Origin: Anthoceros angustus
Lineage: Eukaryota > Streptophyta > Anthocerotopsida > Anthocerotales > Anthocerotaceae
DNA length: 64,000 nucleotides
Direction of reading: 5' to 3'
Assembly: GCA_010909165.1 (NCBI GenBank)
Contig: MU008159.1
Span: 2,046,001 to 2,110,000 of the forward strand
A program made the translations under genes and the position numbers. Shown one piece after another: positions 10,875 to 21,950 of the stretch. Position 1 is the stretch's first letter. Every line of letters begins with the position of its first letter. The notes beneath the pieces were generated by a model, which saw only the letters and a list, made by a program, of their open reading frames with translations, ran no database searches and was not told where the DNA came from.

Positions 10875-12876
10875 TTATTCACTTAGGTATTGCTGACCAT
10901 GCTTAATTAACATAAGCGCTTTAGATCTCATGGGGAGAGTCTTCGGCAGCACCGTCTCATAGGTGAGAATAACATCCTGGATGATATGAATAGTTAAGTT
11001 GGCGTCGTTCCGAATATTCGGGAAGTTCACAAACACCCTGGTCTTCATAATGTTGTTGTATACCAAACAACCCACAACATGGACCCGAATAAGCCCATCT
11101 GCAAAATCCTTTGGAGGCGGGAAAATGTGGGAGCTCCGTCTTGCTTTGGTCCATCCCGTCTATCGCCATTCCAATGTATTTGCTCGGTTGGCCTTTACAC
11201 TTCAAACGGTGTTTTGCAAGTTTTAGTCGCTCCTGCTTGATCGCCGACCGATGTTCACGGAGGTGCTGCTCATGGACCTCTGTCACAGTAAAAATGGATC
11301 ACATGGTCAGAATTTTGACCTCGGTCTGCGCACGGCTGCATGGACCCGACCGGCGTGCAAGTGCGCGCACACGCCGTCTCGCGGAATAGCATTTATTGCG
11401 TGCGGCACAAGTGCGCGCACCCACTGGTGGCAGATAAATGCGCGCACTTTGCCAGACGCGCAGCTTTAGTGCATCCTCGGCTCGAGCGGCGGCGTGCCGA
11501 CTGGTTCTACCGCCTGCGGCGCGCGCGATTCGCGGTGGGCGAGCACAAGTTCGCGTCCAGGGGCAGTTGGAGTGCTCATGATTCCATGGAAGTCAAAAAG
11601 GAAACTCGGGATATGAAATACCTTGTTCTTGTTTGCTGGTCATCTCGATGGTCGCCTTCAACGCTTCGCATTGGACGATTTTGAAAACGGCTACACTTTG
11701 GTATCTTCACTTTTGGAAAATGTTTCTTCCATAAGGCATGTATGAGAATGAGAGACGTTAGTCAAACCAGCTCTTGAAACCTCCCGTTTGTAGTCCTGGA
11801 ATATCTCTCCTTTGGTATATGAATCTGGCAAGTTGAAAATCAAACATTGGGCATTCGCTCAGTTAGCTTGAAAACTTTTCCATCCAAGCAATGCATTCCG
11901 AACATGATCTTCGGGCCATGCTTGAACTTCAATTCGATGACCATGGTGTGTTCGTTAGTACTGCTTCAAATGTTCATACCTTCGCCATCCAATGCAGAAC
12001 ACTTTTCTGAAACTTCGTACACAACATTGCAACCTGCTGTCTCCCAGGAGAAAATTGAGAACATTGCGACTAGTAGAGTTTGCTTGTTCTACCTCGAGCA
12101 ATCCTTGCAAATATATTTCCTGCTGTTCTCGAGGCAATCCCAAGAAGCGATATCTCAGGCTCTCTATATTCTTCTTTCCCAATTGCAGCAAACAACCGTT
12201 GCTACAACAATGCGAAGACCATGCGTTATGTATTTCCTCAATGCTGCACAGCTTCATGGTCCTCTTCATTCTCGGCTTGGATAATGTCTACGCTTCACCG
12301 GGCAATGTTCACTCGACGTTTCTGTGAATGGCTCGGCCTGGATGCTACTGCCGTGGTGTTCTGTGCCCGCATCCTCGTTCCTGCATAATTCAGTACCATC
12401 ATTCCCGACCTCCTCCATGGAGCGATGAAGAAACAATTTCCGCTGTCGCGTTCCATCTTCAGCCTCGTTCCTAATCCCTGGAATTGGCGTGGTCTCCAGA
12501 ATCCTTGGCCTACATTCTCTCCCTTCTCCAACGGGAGTTGTATCGATTACAGAGACCTTCTGATGCCTTCCATGCTCTGGAGTGGTGTCCATGATTGTCA
12601 CCTTCTCCACCTTCCGCGACGACGCAGAATACGAAGGCGAGGCAGCTACCTGCAAAACATCCATGCGTGATACATTGTCAGCAGACCCTGTCCATCGCTG
12701 TCGCTTATGGCCTTCCAATCGCCCCTGGGACCTGCGACCGCAAGAGTAGGTTGGAGAAGCGCTATGCATTTCGCTAGCTCTTCAAACTTCGCAGCGAATG
12801 TCAAGCAACTCTGAGAGGAAGAAGAGCTTCGTATTCTGCAGTTTGTCCATCTTCGTTTGAACCTTAAAATATCCAT
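10875..12876 (-). pseudogene. DUF7869-type mobile-element ORF, N-terminal and central part, frameshifted
   Basis: Read on the minus strand. The region starts near 12876 with EELAKCIALLQPTLAV. It continues with a Ser/Thr-rich linker, then the block LRYRFLGLPREQQEIYLQGL (about 12190), then TEVHEQHLREHRSAIKQERL, and YIGMAIDGMDQSKTELPHFP at about 11150. After a one-base frame break near 11110 it resumes as IRVHVVGCLVYNNIMKTRVF and NLTIHIIQDVILTYETVLPK, ending near 10875. The IDGMDQ.K..LP signature followed by a hydrophobic core is, from memory, the pattern of proteins annotated as DUF7869, multicopy ORFs of poorly described mobile elements. The C-terminal GHTH..ID part is absent here but present in a separate copy at 35.1-36.1 kb. 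At least three frame breaks make this a remnant, unless some are sequence errors. Confidence 0.55.
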
Positions 12877-13119
12877 AGATGATTATGGTGGCAGGTTTAA
12901 CTCGTTATAGTAGCCGCCAATGTTAATTACCGAACGTTCGGCTTGAAATAAGGGCTATAACGGAATCCTAGACTTAATTTTTCAACCCGCAGTTAGTTAA
13001 CCCACGGTTAGGCAAGCCAGGGGTTAACTTCGCGGCGCGCACAAGATTGTGCCCTGGAAACAAACAAAGTTGGGTACAAGTGAGCCGGCAGCGCGCGTTT
13101 TCATGTCCGAGAGGAATAC

Positions 13120-13740
13120 GGATTGCAGGAGCAAAAGGAATACGGATTAGATCGGCAAGAGCGGACAACAAGAGGAAGAGCGCGCAATGACAAGAGCAAG
13201 AGCGGGACAACAAGAGGAAGAGCGCGCGCAGTCGACAAGAGCAAGAGCGCGAGCAGGCATCCGTGAGTTGGGTAGGAGTGCTCATCACATCTCGATTCTA
13301 GCCGCCGCGATCAGGTGTGTGTGCGCCAATCTCGATGTGTGCGCGTTTGCTTGTGGCGCTTATGTCCGTGCACTTTGCAGGCGCCGTCCGGCAGGCACCC
13401 ACGGTGCGCGCTTTCTTGTGGTAGCCACCCTTGGCGCTTGTGGCGCTTATGTCCGTGCACCCTCGCGCTTTCTTGTGGCAGCCACCCTTGGTGTGCGCTT
13501 GTGTCCGGCAGGCACCCTCGGTGCGCGCTTTCTTTGGCTGCTTGCTTCTCCGGGCATCCTTGGTGTTTGATTTTGACATGCAGGCAAGATCCACGTTTGT
13601 GCCAGCAGCTGATGGTCTCGTTTTTGGGCAGGTAGCTGGGGACCGCGTTTTTTGGCAGGCAGCTGGGAACCGCGATTGAGGCAGGCAGCTTGGGTGCGCG
13701 TTTGCGAAAGCCAGTTTAGGTGGCGTTTGTGGCAGGCGGT
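13120..13740. repeat. GC-rich imperfect repeats
   Basis: 13130-13260 holds repeats of AAGAGCGGGACAACAAGAGGAAGAGCGCGC type. 13360-13560 repeats CTTATGTCCGTGCAC, GCGCGCTTTCTTGTGG and CAGCCACCCTTGG. 13600-13740 repeats GGCAGGCAGCTGGG. Open frames in several registers are by-products. No gene recognised. Confidence 0.6.
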
Positions 13741-13760
13741 GTAGACATTTTTCACTGTTT

Positions 13761-13801
13761 GAGGTTTGGGTGTATACTATAATAGTATACACCCAAACCT
13801 C
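13761..13801. repeat. Perfect 19-bp inverted repeat with 3-nt loop
   Basis: The left arm GAGGTTTGGGTGTATACTA is followed by TAA and the exact reverse complement. The 41-nt sequence would fold as a hairpin or cruciform. Eight bases later a second perfect palindrome lies at 13810-13828 (TCTTTATAT, A, ATATAAAGA). Confidence 0.9.
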
Positions 13802-13809
13802 AACTGATA

Positions 13810-13828
13810 TCTTTATATAATATAAAGA
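13810..13828. repeat. Second perfect palindrome (9-bp arms)
   Basis: TCTTTATAT, one A, then ATATAAAGA. It lies just right of the 41-nt hairpin. Together they could be a recombination or insertion site; no flanking terminal repeat or target duplication was recognised. Confidence 0.8.
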
Positions 13829-13974
13829 GAACCCGAAATAGCAAGTTTGTGGCTCCATAATTTGGCTTGTTCCATGAAATCAAAACACCTTCAACCTTCC
13901 TTTGTTCCTTGCTTGGTCTGTATTCGTCTCTGATTTTCTCTAATGCTTCACGTGTGCACCTTCGGTTGACAGAC

Positions 13975-14178
13975 ATGTCCATCCCATATCGGCAAGTGCG
14001 TGCAAAACACGCCAACTTGGTTGAACCTCCACCACAGCCCAAACCTCCAAAACGCAAAAGGACAGAAGTCAATGTTGAGGCACGAGCTTCCGGGAAACGG
14101 AGGAGTGCAGCAGGAGGAGGTGCGGGTGGTGGTCATGACCAACCAACATCCAGACCCACAGCTGCCGTAAAGTATTAG
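13975..14178 (+). CDS. Possible short basic ORF fragment
   Basis: From ATG at 13975: MSIPYRQVRAKHANLVEPPP, then a basic PKPPKRKRTE cluster, then a Gly/Ala-rich tail, 67 codons. The basic cluster resembles a nuclear localisation signal. It is short, has no recognised homology and abuts a minisatellite, so it may be a fragment or chance ORF. Confidence 0.25.
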   Translation: MSIPYRQVRAKHANLVEPPPQPKPPKRKRTEVNVEARASGKRRSAAGGGAGGGHDQPTSRPTAAVKY

Positions 14179-14216
14179 GGAACGGACGCTGCGGAGGGGC
14201 GCCACGGCCGAGAACG

Positions 14217-14415
14217 GTCGAGGCCGTGAGGCCGAGACCGCTCGAGGCCGTGAGGCCGAGACCGCTCGAGGCCGTGAGGCCGAGACCGCTCGAGGCCGTG
14301 AGGCCGAGACCTTTCTAGGCCGTGCGCCCGACGCGCCCATTCCCTAAGCGTAAGGAGCGGCCGAGTCCGGGGCCGAGACCGCTCGAGGCCGAGACTGCTC
14401 GAGGCCGAGGTCCGT
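14217..14415. repeat. 24-bp minisatellite GAGGCCGAGACCGCTCGAGGCCGT
   Basis: About six to eight copies of a 24-bp unit (GAGGCCGAGACC plus GCTCGAGGCCGT), some shortened. It lies between the short ORF at 13975 and the 3' end of the minus-strand orphan gene. GC content jumps sharply against the AT-rich gene next to it. Confidence 0.85.
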
Positions 14416-14570
14416 GAAGTCAGATAGACTAGGTGCCTCTACCACCGGCTTATATGTCTTTTCTCTCTCTCTCTTACGAATTTCCCTTCACATGCTTTTT
14501 CCAACTTTTACACAATAAAAGGATTATCTTCACCGCCGTAATTAGGCTCTAATCAAAATAGTTTTGTCCA

Positions 14571-16318
14571 TCACACATATTCTATTGGAGTAGATGGAGT
14601 GTAAAATGGTTCCGATTGTGCCTTCTCTTCAGAATAGTACTTTTTTAGCTGCTGATTGTACGGTCCAGATAAATGTATAATCATTTCGAATATTTCATCC
14701 AAGCGAGAATATTTCTGCAATTTAAACCATTGTCAGAATTCATATATAAAACTTATCTATGTTTTTAACTTTAGTACTCACCTCAAAGAGTGAAAACAAC
14801 TCGTTTTGATTCTTCGATAACTACAAACAAAAAGTAAAAGTAATTAGTCATTTACCTCCATTTCAATTCGGAGAAGATCTTTCTTTGCATATACCTTTTC
14901 GACAAGCGTTAAACACGTGCTGTGAAGATTCCCCACACTGCGGAAATGTGATCGTATGTTCTGAAGAAACATAAACATTAGAATTTATCTTGGAATGCAA
15001 GCAGATATTACCTTTCAAACGATGTACCTTTTGAATATTTTTAGTTGTCTCCGGTTCTTCCATGAGAGACAACAAGTCTGTCGTTTTCAACTCCTTATTT
15101 TCAATTGCTGCCCCTATCTCTGCATTCAATGCATACATAATTACATTACATAGAATTATATGTAATGAAAATAATAGAGAAAGAGAAGTTATCGCGGCTT
15201 ACTTGCTTGGATCTGTCTGTACTGCTCGAATGTTGGGTTGGACCCATCTTCATTCAAGATGGGCTGTACTTGCTCTTTTAGACTATGCTCCCAAATTGCA
15301 GCATACTTAGTTTTAAAGTCTTGAAAAAGTGGTGGATATTGAAAATTGCTCATCCACTTTCCAAACTCGGTGAACTCAAGTGACGGCCCGTAAGTTGGTC
15401 CATCCTCCTTGAAGTCATCAATTTTTCTCTTTTTTGCCTGATCAAAAACCAAAATCATTACTTTCTTAAACCAAAATCATATTAATCCAAATTATATACA
15501 TTATACATTTTGTATACTTGATTGGAGATGGCTGCGTTGTCAATGTTGTTGTCAATCTCATCGACTTTGTCCTTTATATTTTTCGCAGCAGCAGCTTGTT
15601 TTCCAGCATTCTGTAATGCCAAGTTATAAGAAGCTAAATGTGAAGCAATGAAGGTATGAATGTAACTTTAGATTACCTCTAGTACTGCCTGAATTGAACT
15701 TTGATATCCCTCCAACATTGTTTGCATTGAAATCTGGTGTCCATTAAACCTTTCCACAAGTGTGTACGTTTCCAGCTCCAATTGAGCTGTTGTTCGAAGG
15801 TTTTTTTTAATATCCTGCAGAGATAAATTTAGGGTTTAGATTTTCGGATTTGAGCATACTTAGATCAAGTTTATGAAATTAAGAGCATTGCTTACCTTCT
15901 TTATCTTATTCAACTGGGCAGGCATCTCGCAAAGATGCTTAAGGTCTTGTTTGTCCATGACAGAGAACATTGTGTGCTCGCAGAGGACTGCAACCCACGG
16001 GTTTTGTTAGACTCTGACCAACGAGAACATACAGGACTAACAACAATCATTTTTCCTGAATACCTTTTTCTACGATCTTTCTTATCTCCAGCAGTGGTGG
16101 TTCAAACTCTGCGTTAGCGTCATATCCTGGATCCTCATGGGTGGGAAGTAATTTGTCAGAGTGGCGCTCACAGGGTGGCGTCCTGTAGTTGTCTGCAGGG
16201 GGTTGACACAATAAATATTAGTAAAAGTAAAAGCAATGTAAAAAACGTAAAATACGAATAACAATCAAGTGCCTTCTTGGATTTGAAAATCGTTATTGCT
16301 TTCTTTGTCAGATTCCAT
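14571..16318 (-). CDS. Ten-exon orphan gene, ~370-aa predicted coiled-coil protein
   Basis: Approximate exons, all joining in frame: 16318-16273, 16195-16064, 15988-15897, 15816-15679, 15612-15520, 15438-15210, 15122-15028, 14962-14857, 14825-14785, 14716-14571 (stop TGA). Introns are 60-110 nt and AT-rich with GT..AG ends. The first would be GC..AG (GCACTT donor). The start is MESDKESNNDFQIQE. Later blocks are MFSVMDKQDLKHLCEMPAQL, QLELETYTLVERFNGHQISM, KNIKDKVDEIDNNIDNAAIS, KKRKIDDFKEDGPTYGPSLE, KWMSNFQYPPLFQDFKTKYA, LLSLMEEPETTKNIQK, LTLVEKVYAKKDLLRIEME and LDEIFEMIIHLSGPYNQQLK. It is helix-rich and charged, with a possible nuclear signal (KKRK). I recognise no family. Unbroken frames across ten exons argue for a real, expressed gene amid repeats. 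Confidence 0.7.
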
Positions 16319-16329
16319 CCTGATTCAAA

Positions 16330-17080
16330 CGAAAAGCCATCAGAACACCGTCAAATCAAACGTCAAGACGCATCAAGACGCATCGCGCATCAAAACACCG
16401 TCAAGACGCATCGCGCACAAAACAGCATCATGATGAGCAAGGGCAAATTACTTACGTCCACGAAACGTTGTTCCGGGTGCTTCACGCGAAACCAATTGTT
16501 CGTAAGATCCTGCATCACAATACCGTTAAAAATGTTCGTGAGCACCAATCCAGTAAAATAGAAGGAAGCAATAAGCGCGAATATGTTTTACACAAGACAC
16601 TTGACACAAGATTGCAACTTGACACAAGATTGCATGTTTTACGCAGGGATGGCAAAGTTTTGGCTATGACTCAAAGATCGAGACTCTTACCAGACGAACC
16701 CCTTACCTTTGCTTCCGTCAACCCAACCATGCAATAGTTCCCCAGCCGGCAGCCCAACCCTCCAGACACGTCGTTCGAAATAACAGCCATAGAATTATTT
16801 GACGGGACGTACTTACACTAGGGTGGCGCCTCCTTGCGTGACCTTTGGCTGCAGCTTGAATTTCTGGAGGAGGAGAGGGGCGTGAGTTTACAATGTGCAT
16901 ACCAAATGTAACACATTGAAAAACACTAGCCCACCAAAGACTCCATGCAAGTTTACCAATCATGCCCAACAAATGAGACCAATTTAGATTTACAAACTGG
17001 TCCTTTTCAGAGAAACTTGAGTAACCCTCGCCAACACCAAAAAGCAATCGTGCAGTAATTATGGCAGCATGTAAAGAGCC
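16330..17080. other. Spacer with short CGTCAAGACGCATC repeats
   Basis: 16330-16410 repeats the phrases CAAAACACCGTCAAGACGCATCG and CATCAAGACGCATC. This lies immediately upstream of the orphan gene start and may be part of its promoter. 16570-16640 has a short direct repeat (TTGACACAAGATTGCA). No other gene recognised. Confidence 0.4.
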
Positions 17081-17084
17081 TCCG

Positions 17085-19275
17085 CTTACACCTCGAGTAG
17101 AAAGCAACCCAGTGGAACCCCTACGGATGCACAGTCGACACCAAGGAAGAGAGTGATACCGCTCAGGGACAAACCAGGTGAGAAAAGAATGGTGAAACAT
17201 TGACAGAGCAAAACATGAACGAGAGCAACATAGCAAGTAACTCACCGGTCACTCTGCTGCGATGCAGCCTGTGGACAAACAAACAAACATGACAGACGGT
17301 GGCAATAAAGGCAAAAGCACCACAACCCACAAGAGGACATTTCACTTACTCCTCGGCGTGCAAAGGCCCCAAACTGCAATGGATCGAGCCCGATGGCGGC
17401 GGGAGGAGAGAAACGATGTGGGTCGTGAAGCTCAATAGCCACTGGACGTGCTGCCCAAGACGTGACACCATACAGGTACAACGTGAGTTCGAAGGGCGAA
17501 TCAAAACACCGCCAAGACGTGACACCAAGGAAGAGCACGAAGGCATCAAGGTTCTCTGTGCTTCAAGGTTCTCCAGCCAAGGGTTCAAGAGCTTGAACCC
17601 ACAGCCTCCCAAAAACTCTCGAAGTCGGAGCGCAGAAAGCAACCCAGTGGAACCCCTACAATGGATGCAGTCGACACGCCAAGGAAGAGAGTGATACCGC
17701 GGACAAACCGGAGAAAAGAATAGTGAAACATTGATGAGCAAAACATGAACGAGCAACATAGCAAGTAACTCACCGGTCACTCTGCGTGACAGTCCGTGGA
17801 CTGAAACAAACAAGCAGACGGTGGCAATAAAGGCAAAAGCACCACAACCCACAAGAGGACATTTCCAGCTTACTCCTCGGCGTGCAAAGGCCCCAAAACT
17901 GCAATGGATCGAGCCCGATGGCGGCGGGAGGAGAGAAACGATGTGGGTCAGTGAAGCTCAATAGCCACGAAGCTGGACGTGCTGCCCAAGACGTGACACC
18001 ATACACAGGCAGGTACAACGTGAGTTCTGAAGGACGAATCAAAAACCTGGAAGTGATGCCGCCTGAATCAACAGAAAGGAGCACGAAGGCGTCAAGGGTT
18101 CTCCAGGCTTCAAGGGTTCTCCAGCCAAGGGTTCAAGAGCTTGAACCCACAGCCTCCCAAAAACTCTCGAAGTCGGAGCGCAGCAGCGAGGGACCGCAAT
18201 GGATGCAGTCGACACGCCAAGGAAGAGAGTGATACCGCGGACAAACCGTGAGAAAAGAATAGTGAAACATTGTGAGCAAAACATGAACGAGCAACATAGC
18301 AGTAACTCACCGGTCACCAAAGCGCGGATGTGCCAGACAAACAAACATGCCAGACGGTGGCAACAAAGGCAAAAAGCACCACAACCCACAAGAGGACATT
18401 TCCAGCTTACTCCTCGGCGGTGCAAAAGCCCCAAAACTGTGGCAGTCGGATCGGAGCCCAGTAAGCGCTGGCGGGAGGGAGACAGAAACGATGTGGGTCA
18501 GTGAAGCTCAATAGCCACGAAGCTGGACGTGCTGCCCAAGACGTGACACCATACACAGGCAGGTACAACGTGAGTTCTGAAGGACGAATCAAAAACCTGG
18601 AAGTGATGCCGCCTGAATCAAAGGAGCACGAAGGCATCAAGGGTTCTCCAGGCTTCAAGGGTTCTCCAGGCGTCAAGGGTTCGAAGAGCTTGAACCCACA
18701 GTCTCCCAAAAAACTCTCGAGAAGTCGGAGCGCAACAGCAGACCGACATGCGGTCGACACGCCAAGGAAGAGAGTGATACCGCGGACAAACCAGTGAGAA
18801 AAGAATAGTGAAACATTGAGAGCAAAACATGAACGAGCAACATAGCAAGTAACTCACCGGTCACTCGAGCTGTGATGCGCGGACCAAACAAACAGCCGGC
18901 CAGACGGTGGCAACAAAGGCAAAAAGCACCACAACCCACAAGAGGACATTTCCAGCTTACTCCTCGGCGTGCAAAGGCCCCAAAACCGTGGGCAATGGAT
19001 CGGAGCCCGATGGCGGCGGGAGGGAGACAAAGCAGTGTTGAAGCTCAATAGCTAAGTCGGACGTGCTGCCCAAGACGTGACACCATACACGTGCGTACAA
19101 CGTGAGTTCTGAAGGACGAATCAAAAACCTGGAAGTGATGCCGCCTGAATCAACAGAAAGGAGCACGAAGGCGTCAAGGGTTCTCCAGGCTTCAAGGGTT
19201 CTCCAGGCGTCAAGGGTTCGAAGAGCTTGAACCCACAGTCTCCCAAAAAACTCTCGAGAAGTCGGAGCGCAACAG
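17085..19275. repeat. Tandem array, four copies of a ~520-550-bp unit
   Basis: The anchor GTGCAAAGGCCCC recurs near 17360, 17882, 18418 and 18970, preceded by a partial copy from 17085. On the minus strand each unit holds a repeated open block (IRPSELTLYLPVYGVTSWAA ... DPHRFSPPAAIGLDPLQF), followed by possible donor and acceptor sites. An exon-bearing repeat is therefore possible but not shown. Copies differ mainly by small gaps at CAG/CTG-containing spots, for example ACCAGGTGAG versus ACCGGAG versus ACCGTGAG. No known protein was recognised. Confidence 0.75.
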
Positions 19276-19304
19276 AGCAGAGGGACCCCTTCACGAATGT
19301 CGCA

Positions 19305-19545
19305 CACAGTGCGGCGCCATAGCAGAGCAGAGATTGGCGGTCGCGCGGGAGGCGTGCGGCGCCATAGCAGAGTAGAGATGGGCGGTCGCGCGGAAGGAAA
19401 GCGATAACAGATGAGCGGTCGCGGAGGAAAGGTAGAGATGGGCGGTCGCGGAGGCGCGGCGCCATAGCAGAGTAGAGATGGGCGGTCGCACGGAAGGAAA
19501 GCGCACAGAGATGAGCGGTCGCGCGGGAGGAAAGGGTAGAGGATC
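19305..19545. repeat. GC-rich ~40-bp repeats
   Basis: Phrases GCGGCGCCATAGCAGAG, TAGAGATGGGCGGTCGCG and CGGAAGGAAAGCG alternate about five times. The frames they keep open on the minus strand are not considered genes. Confidence 0.75.
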
Positions 19546-19885
19546 GGAGCAATAAGGGGTGTTATGTTGTTTAAGTAGGCCAGGTTAAGGGTTCCATGCT
19601 TCAGGGTATGGTCTGGGATCTGTGGCAGCTGATACGCCCGCCTTGAGGTTCGGAGGCTAGGTTTGGAGGGGTCTGGCTAGGTTTGGAAGTAGGGCGGCGG
19701 CGGTTGGCGAATCGTGTTCTGGGTAGGTTTGGTATTCGGTTCGGAAGTCTAGGTTTGGAAATTTTGAATTAGGTTTGGTAGAGAGAGAGGCGGCGCCGAC
19801 AAAGGGAGAAACCTAGGATTTCGAATGCTATATAAGCAGGTTCTCCGACTCTTCTCATTCTTTTTCCAGCCTTTCTTTTCCGCTG

Positions 19886-20770
19886 GTCAACCTGCCTCCC
19901 TTAGGGTTATTTGCGCCACCGCTTGCTTGCGCTTTGCTTTGGTTCGTTGCGCCGCTTTGTCAAGGCGCACTTTCTCGGTTCGCTGCGCGCCTCGCGTTGT
20001 CTCGTCGGCTTCCTGTCCGTGGTTTGTTTTTTCACCGGCTTGCTTGCGCTTTGCTTTGGTTTGTGCGTTTTTGTTTGTCGCCGCGTTAGCTTGCCGTTGT
20101 TCCTCGTTTTTCGTCTGCTATATTTGTCTAGCAGTTTGTGTCTATGGCTTTTGCACCGCTTGCTTGCGCTTTGCTTGCGCTTTGTTTGCCTTCTTTGTGG
20201 TTTCCGCCTTCTCTTTGCTGTCATGCGTCGAGAAAACTTCTTCTCGCTTTGTTTGCTCATTGTTTGTCGTTCTTAGTTGACTTTTGAATCGTTGAAGGCA
20301 GCGTGTCGGGACACGCTCGGTTTTGTGTTCTTTTCCGCTCTCGGCTCCCAACCTGCTCTCCCTTAGGGTTATTTGCGCCACCGCTTGCTTGCGCTTTGCT
20401 TTGGTTCGTTGCGCCGCTTTGCGCGCACTCTCGGTTCGCCGGTGCGCGTTGTCTCGCCGGCTTCTCGTCCGTGGTTTGTTTCGCTGCGCCGCTTTGCTTT
20501 GGTTTGTGCGTTTTTGTTTGTCCCGCGCTTAGCTTGCCGCCGTTGTTCCTCGTTTTTCGTCTACTATATTTGTCTAGCAGTTTGTGTCTATGGCTTTTGC
20601 ACCGCTTGCTTGCGCTTTGCTTTTGTTTGCCTTCTTTGTGGTTTCCGCCTTCTCTTTGTCATGCGTCGAGAAAACCTCTTGCTCGCTTGTTGTACATCTA
20701 TGGTTGTTGTACATGTAATCCTTGCTGCAGCGTGTCGGGACACGCTCGGTTTTGTGTTCTTTTCGTCATG
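19886..20770. repeat. Two copies of a ~460-bp direct repeat
   Basis: CTCCCTTAGGGTTATTTGCG, CACCGCTTGCTTGCGCTTTG, TTCGTCTGCTATATTTGTC and GTGTCGGGACACGCTCGG occur in the same order at 19890-20320 and 20355-20755. The pyrimidine-rich, GTTTGC/CTTTGC-rich text gives long open frames without protein-like character. It may be the 5' non-coding part of the recombinase element that follows. Confidence 0.65.
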
Positions 20771-21765
20771 TGCTCGGATTTCGCTCCTAGTTCATGGTTT
20801 CCTTTTAGTATTTGTGTTCTTGTAAGCTCTCTTAAGAGTCGTTTATTGTAGATTGCCCGTTCTTTGGTTTGTGCGTCTTGTCGTTCTTTGTGTGCATGTG
20901 TTTCCGCTTCCTCTCGTATTAGGTTTGGAGTCGTTCTTTGTGGTTTCCGCCTTCTTTGTGGTTTCGCATTTCTCATCGCGCGTGTGTCCTATCCTCCTTC
21001 GTTCTTGAGGCGATGGGAAGTAATGCAGGGAGGAGGTTGACCGTGGGAAGACAATGACCGCTCGGTTTTGGTAGGCACTGTTATCCCGAGGTTTGTCAGG
21101 CTTGCCGTTCTTTGGTGTTTGCTCTCATTGTTTGTCTGCATACGCTTTGTTTGGTCGGTTCCATGTTGTTACTGTGTTTCTTGATGTTGTTCCTCTTGCC
21201 TGCTTGTTGTCTTGGTATGTATTTATTAGGCTACTTTCTGGATATTCATAATGTTTATGGTCTTGGTGTGCAGTGCACGTTCACAATTGGAGTTTGGTGT
21301 TGCGTTGATAGGCTGGTTGAAGATCATGAATTTGGTAGGTGTGTTCTTCATGTATACATTTATTTGAAGTAAACTTGAGGTGTCACTCATTGGAGTGTCA
21401 ACTTGCGGTCGTCGTCTTACTTATTGTGTCTTCATCTATGTAGATTGCCCGTTCTTTGGTGTTTTACTACCAACCGTGTACCATAAGGTATGATCCGCAC
21501 TGCTATGTTTTCTGCTCTTTGTGGATCGTCAAGGTTTCTAACTCTTTGTTTCGCTCAACGGGGGTAGGTGGCATGCACTTAAAGTTATTGATCACCGTCA
21601 CAATTTGTTCTTGTTAGCATATGTAAGATAATTTACTCATTTTGATTTTAGGTACTGTTTTACTGTAAGCTCTCTTAAGAGTCGTTCTTAGTTGACTTTT
21701 GCAGTGTGTCTGATAAGCTGTTTATTGTAGATTGCCCCGTTTACTGTAGATTTGGTAATCAGCTT

Positions 21766-21945
21766 ATGTGTAATAGTGTGCATTGAAAAGTGAATCTGGA
21801 TTGGGCATGCTGTATTGTGTGCATGTCTTGGAGCTTAATCTTATAGACCGGTGTTTATGTGTAATAGTGCATTGAAAAGTGAATCTGGATTGGGCATGGT
21901 GTATTGTGTGCATGTCTTGGAGCTTAATCTTATAGACCGTGTTTA
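21766..21945. repeat. 90-bp tandem duplication
   Basis: TGTGTAATAGTG...GAATCTGGATTGGGCATG...GAGCTTAATCTTATAGACC occurs twice, about 90 bp apart. It lies just before the larger 1.38-kb duplication. Confidence 0.8.
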
Positions 21946-21950
21946 TGTGT

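Noticed and set aside
19825-20851. Plus-strand ORFs of 150-182 codons rich in Cys, Leu, Phe (membrane-like)
   Set aside because: They lie in a duplicated pyrimidine-rich repeat, are open in two frames at once, and show no conserved pattern between the two copies.
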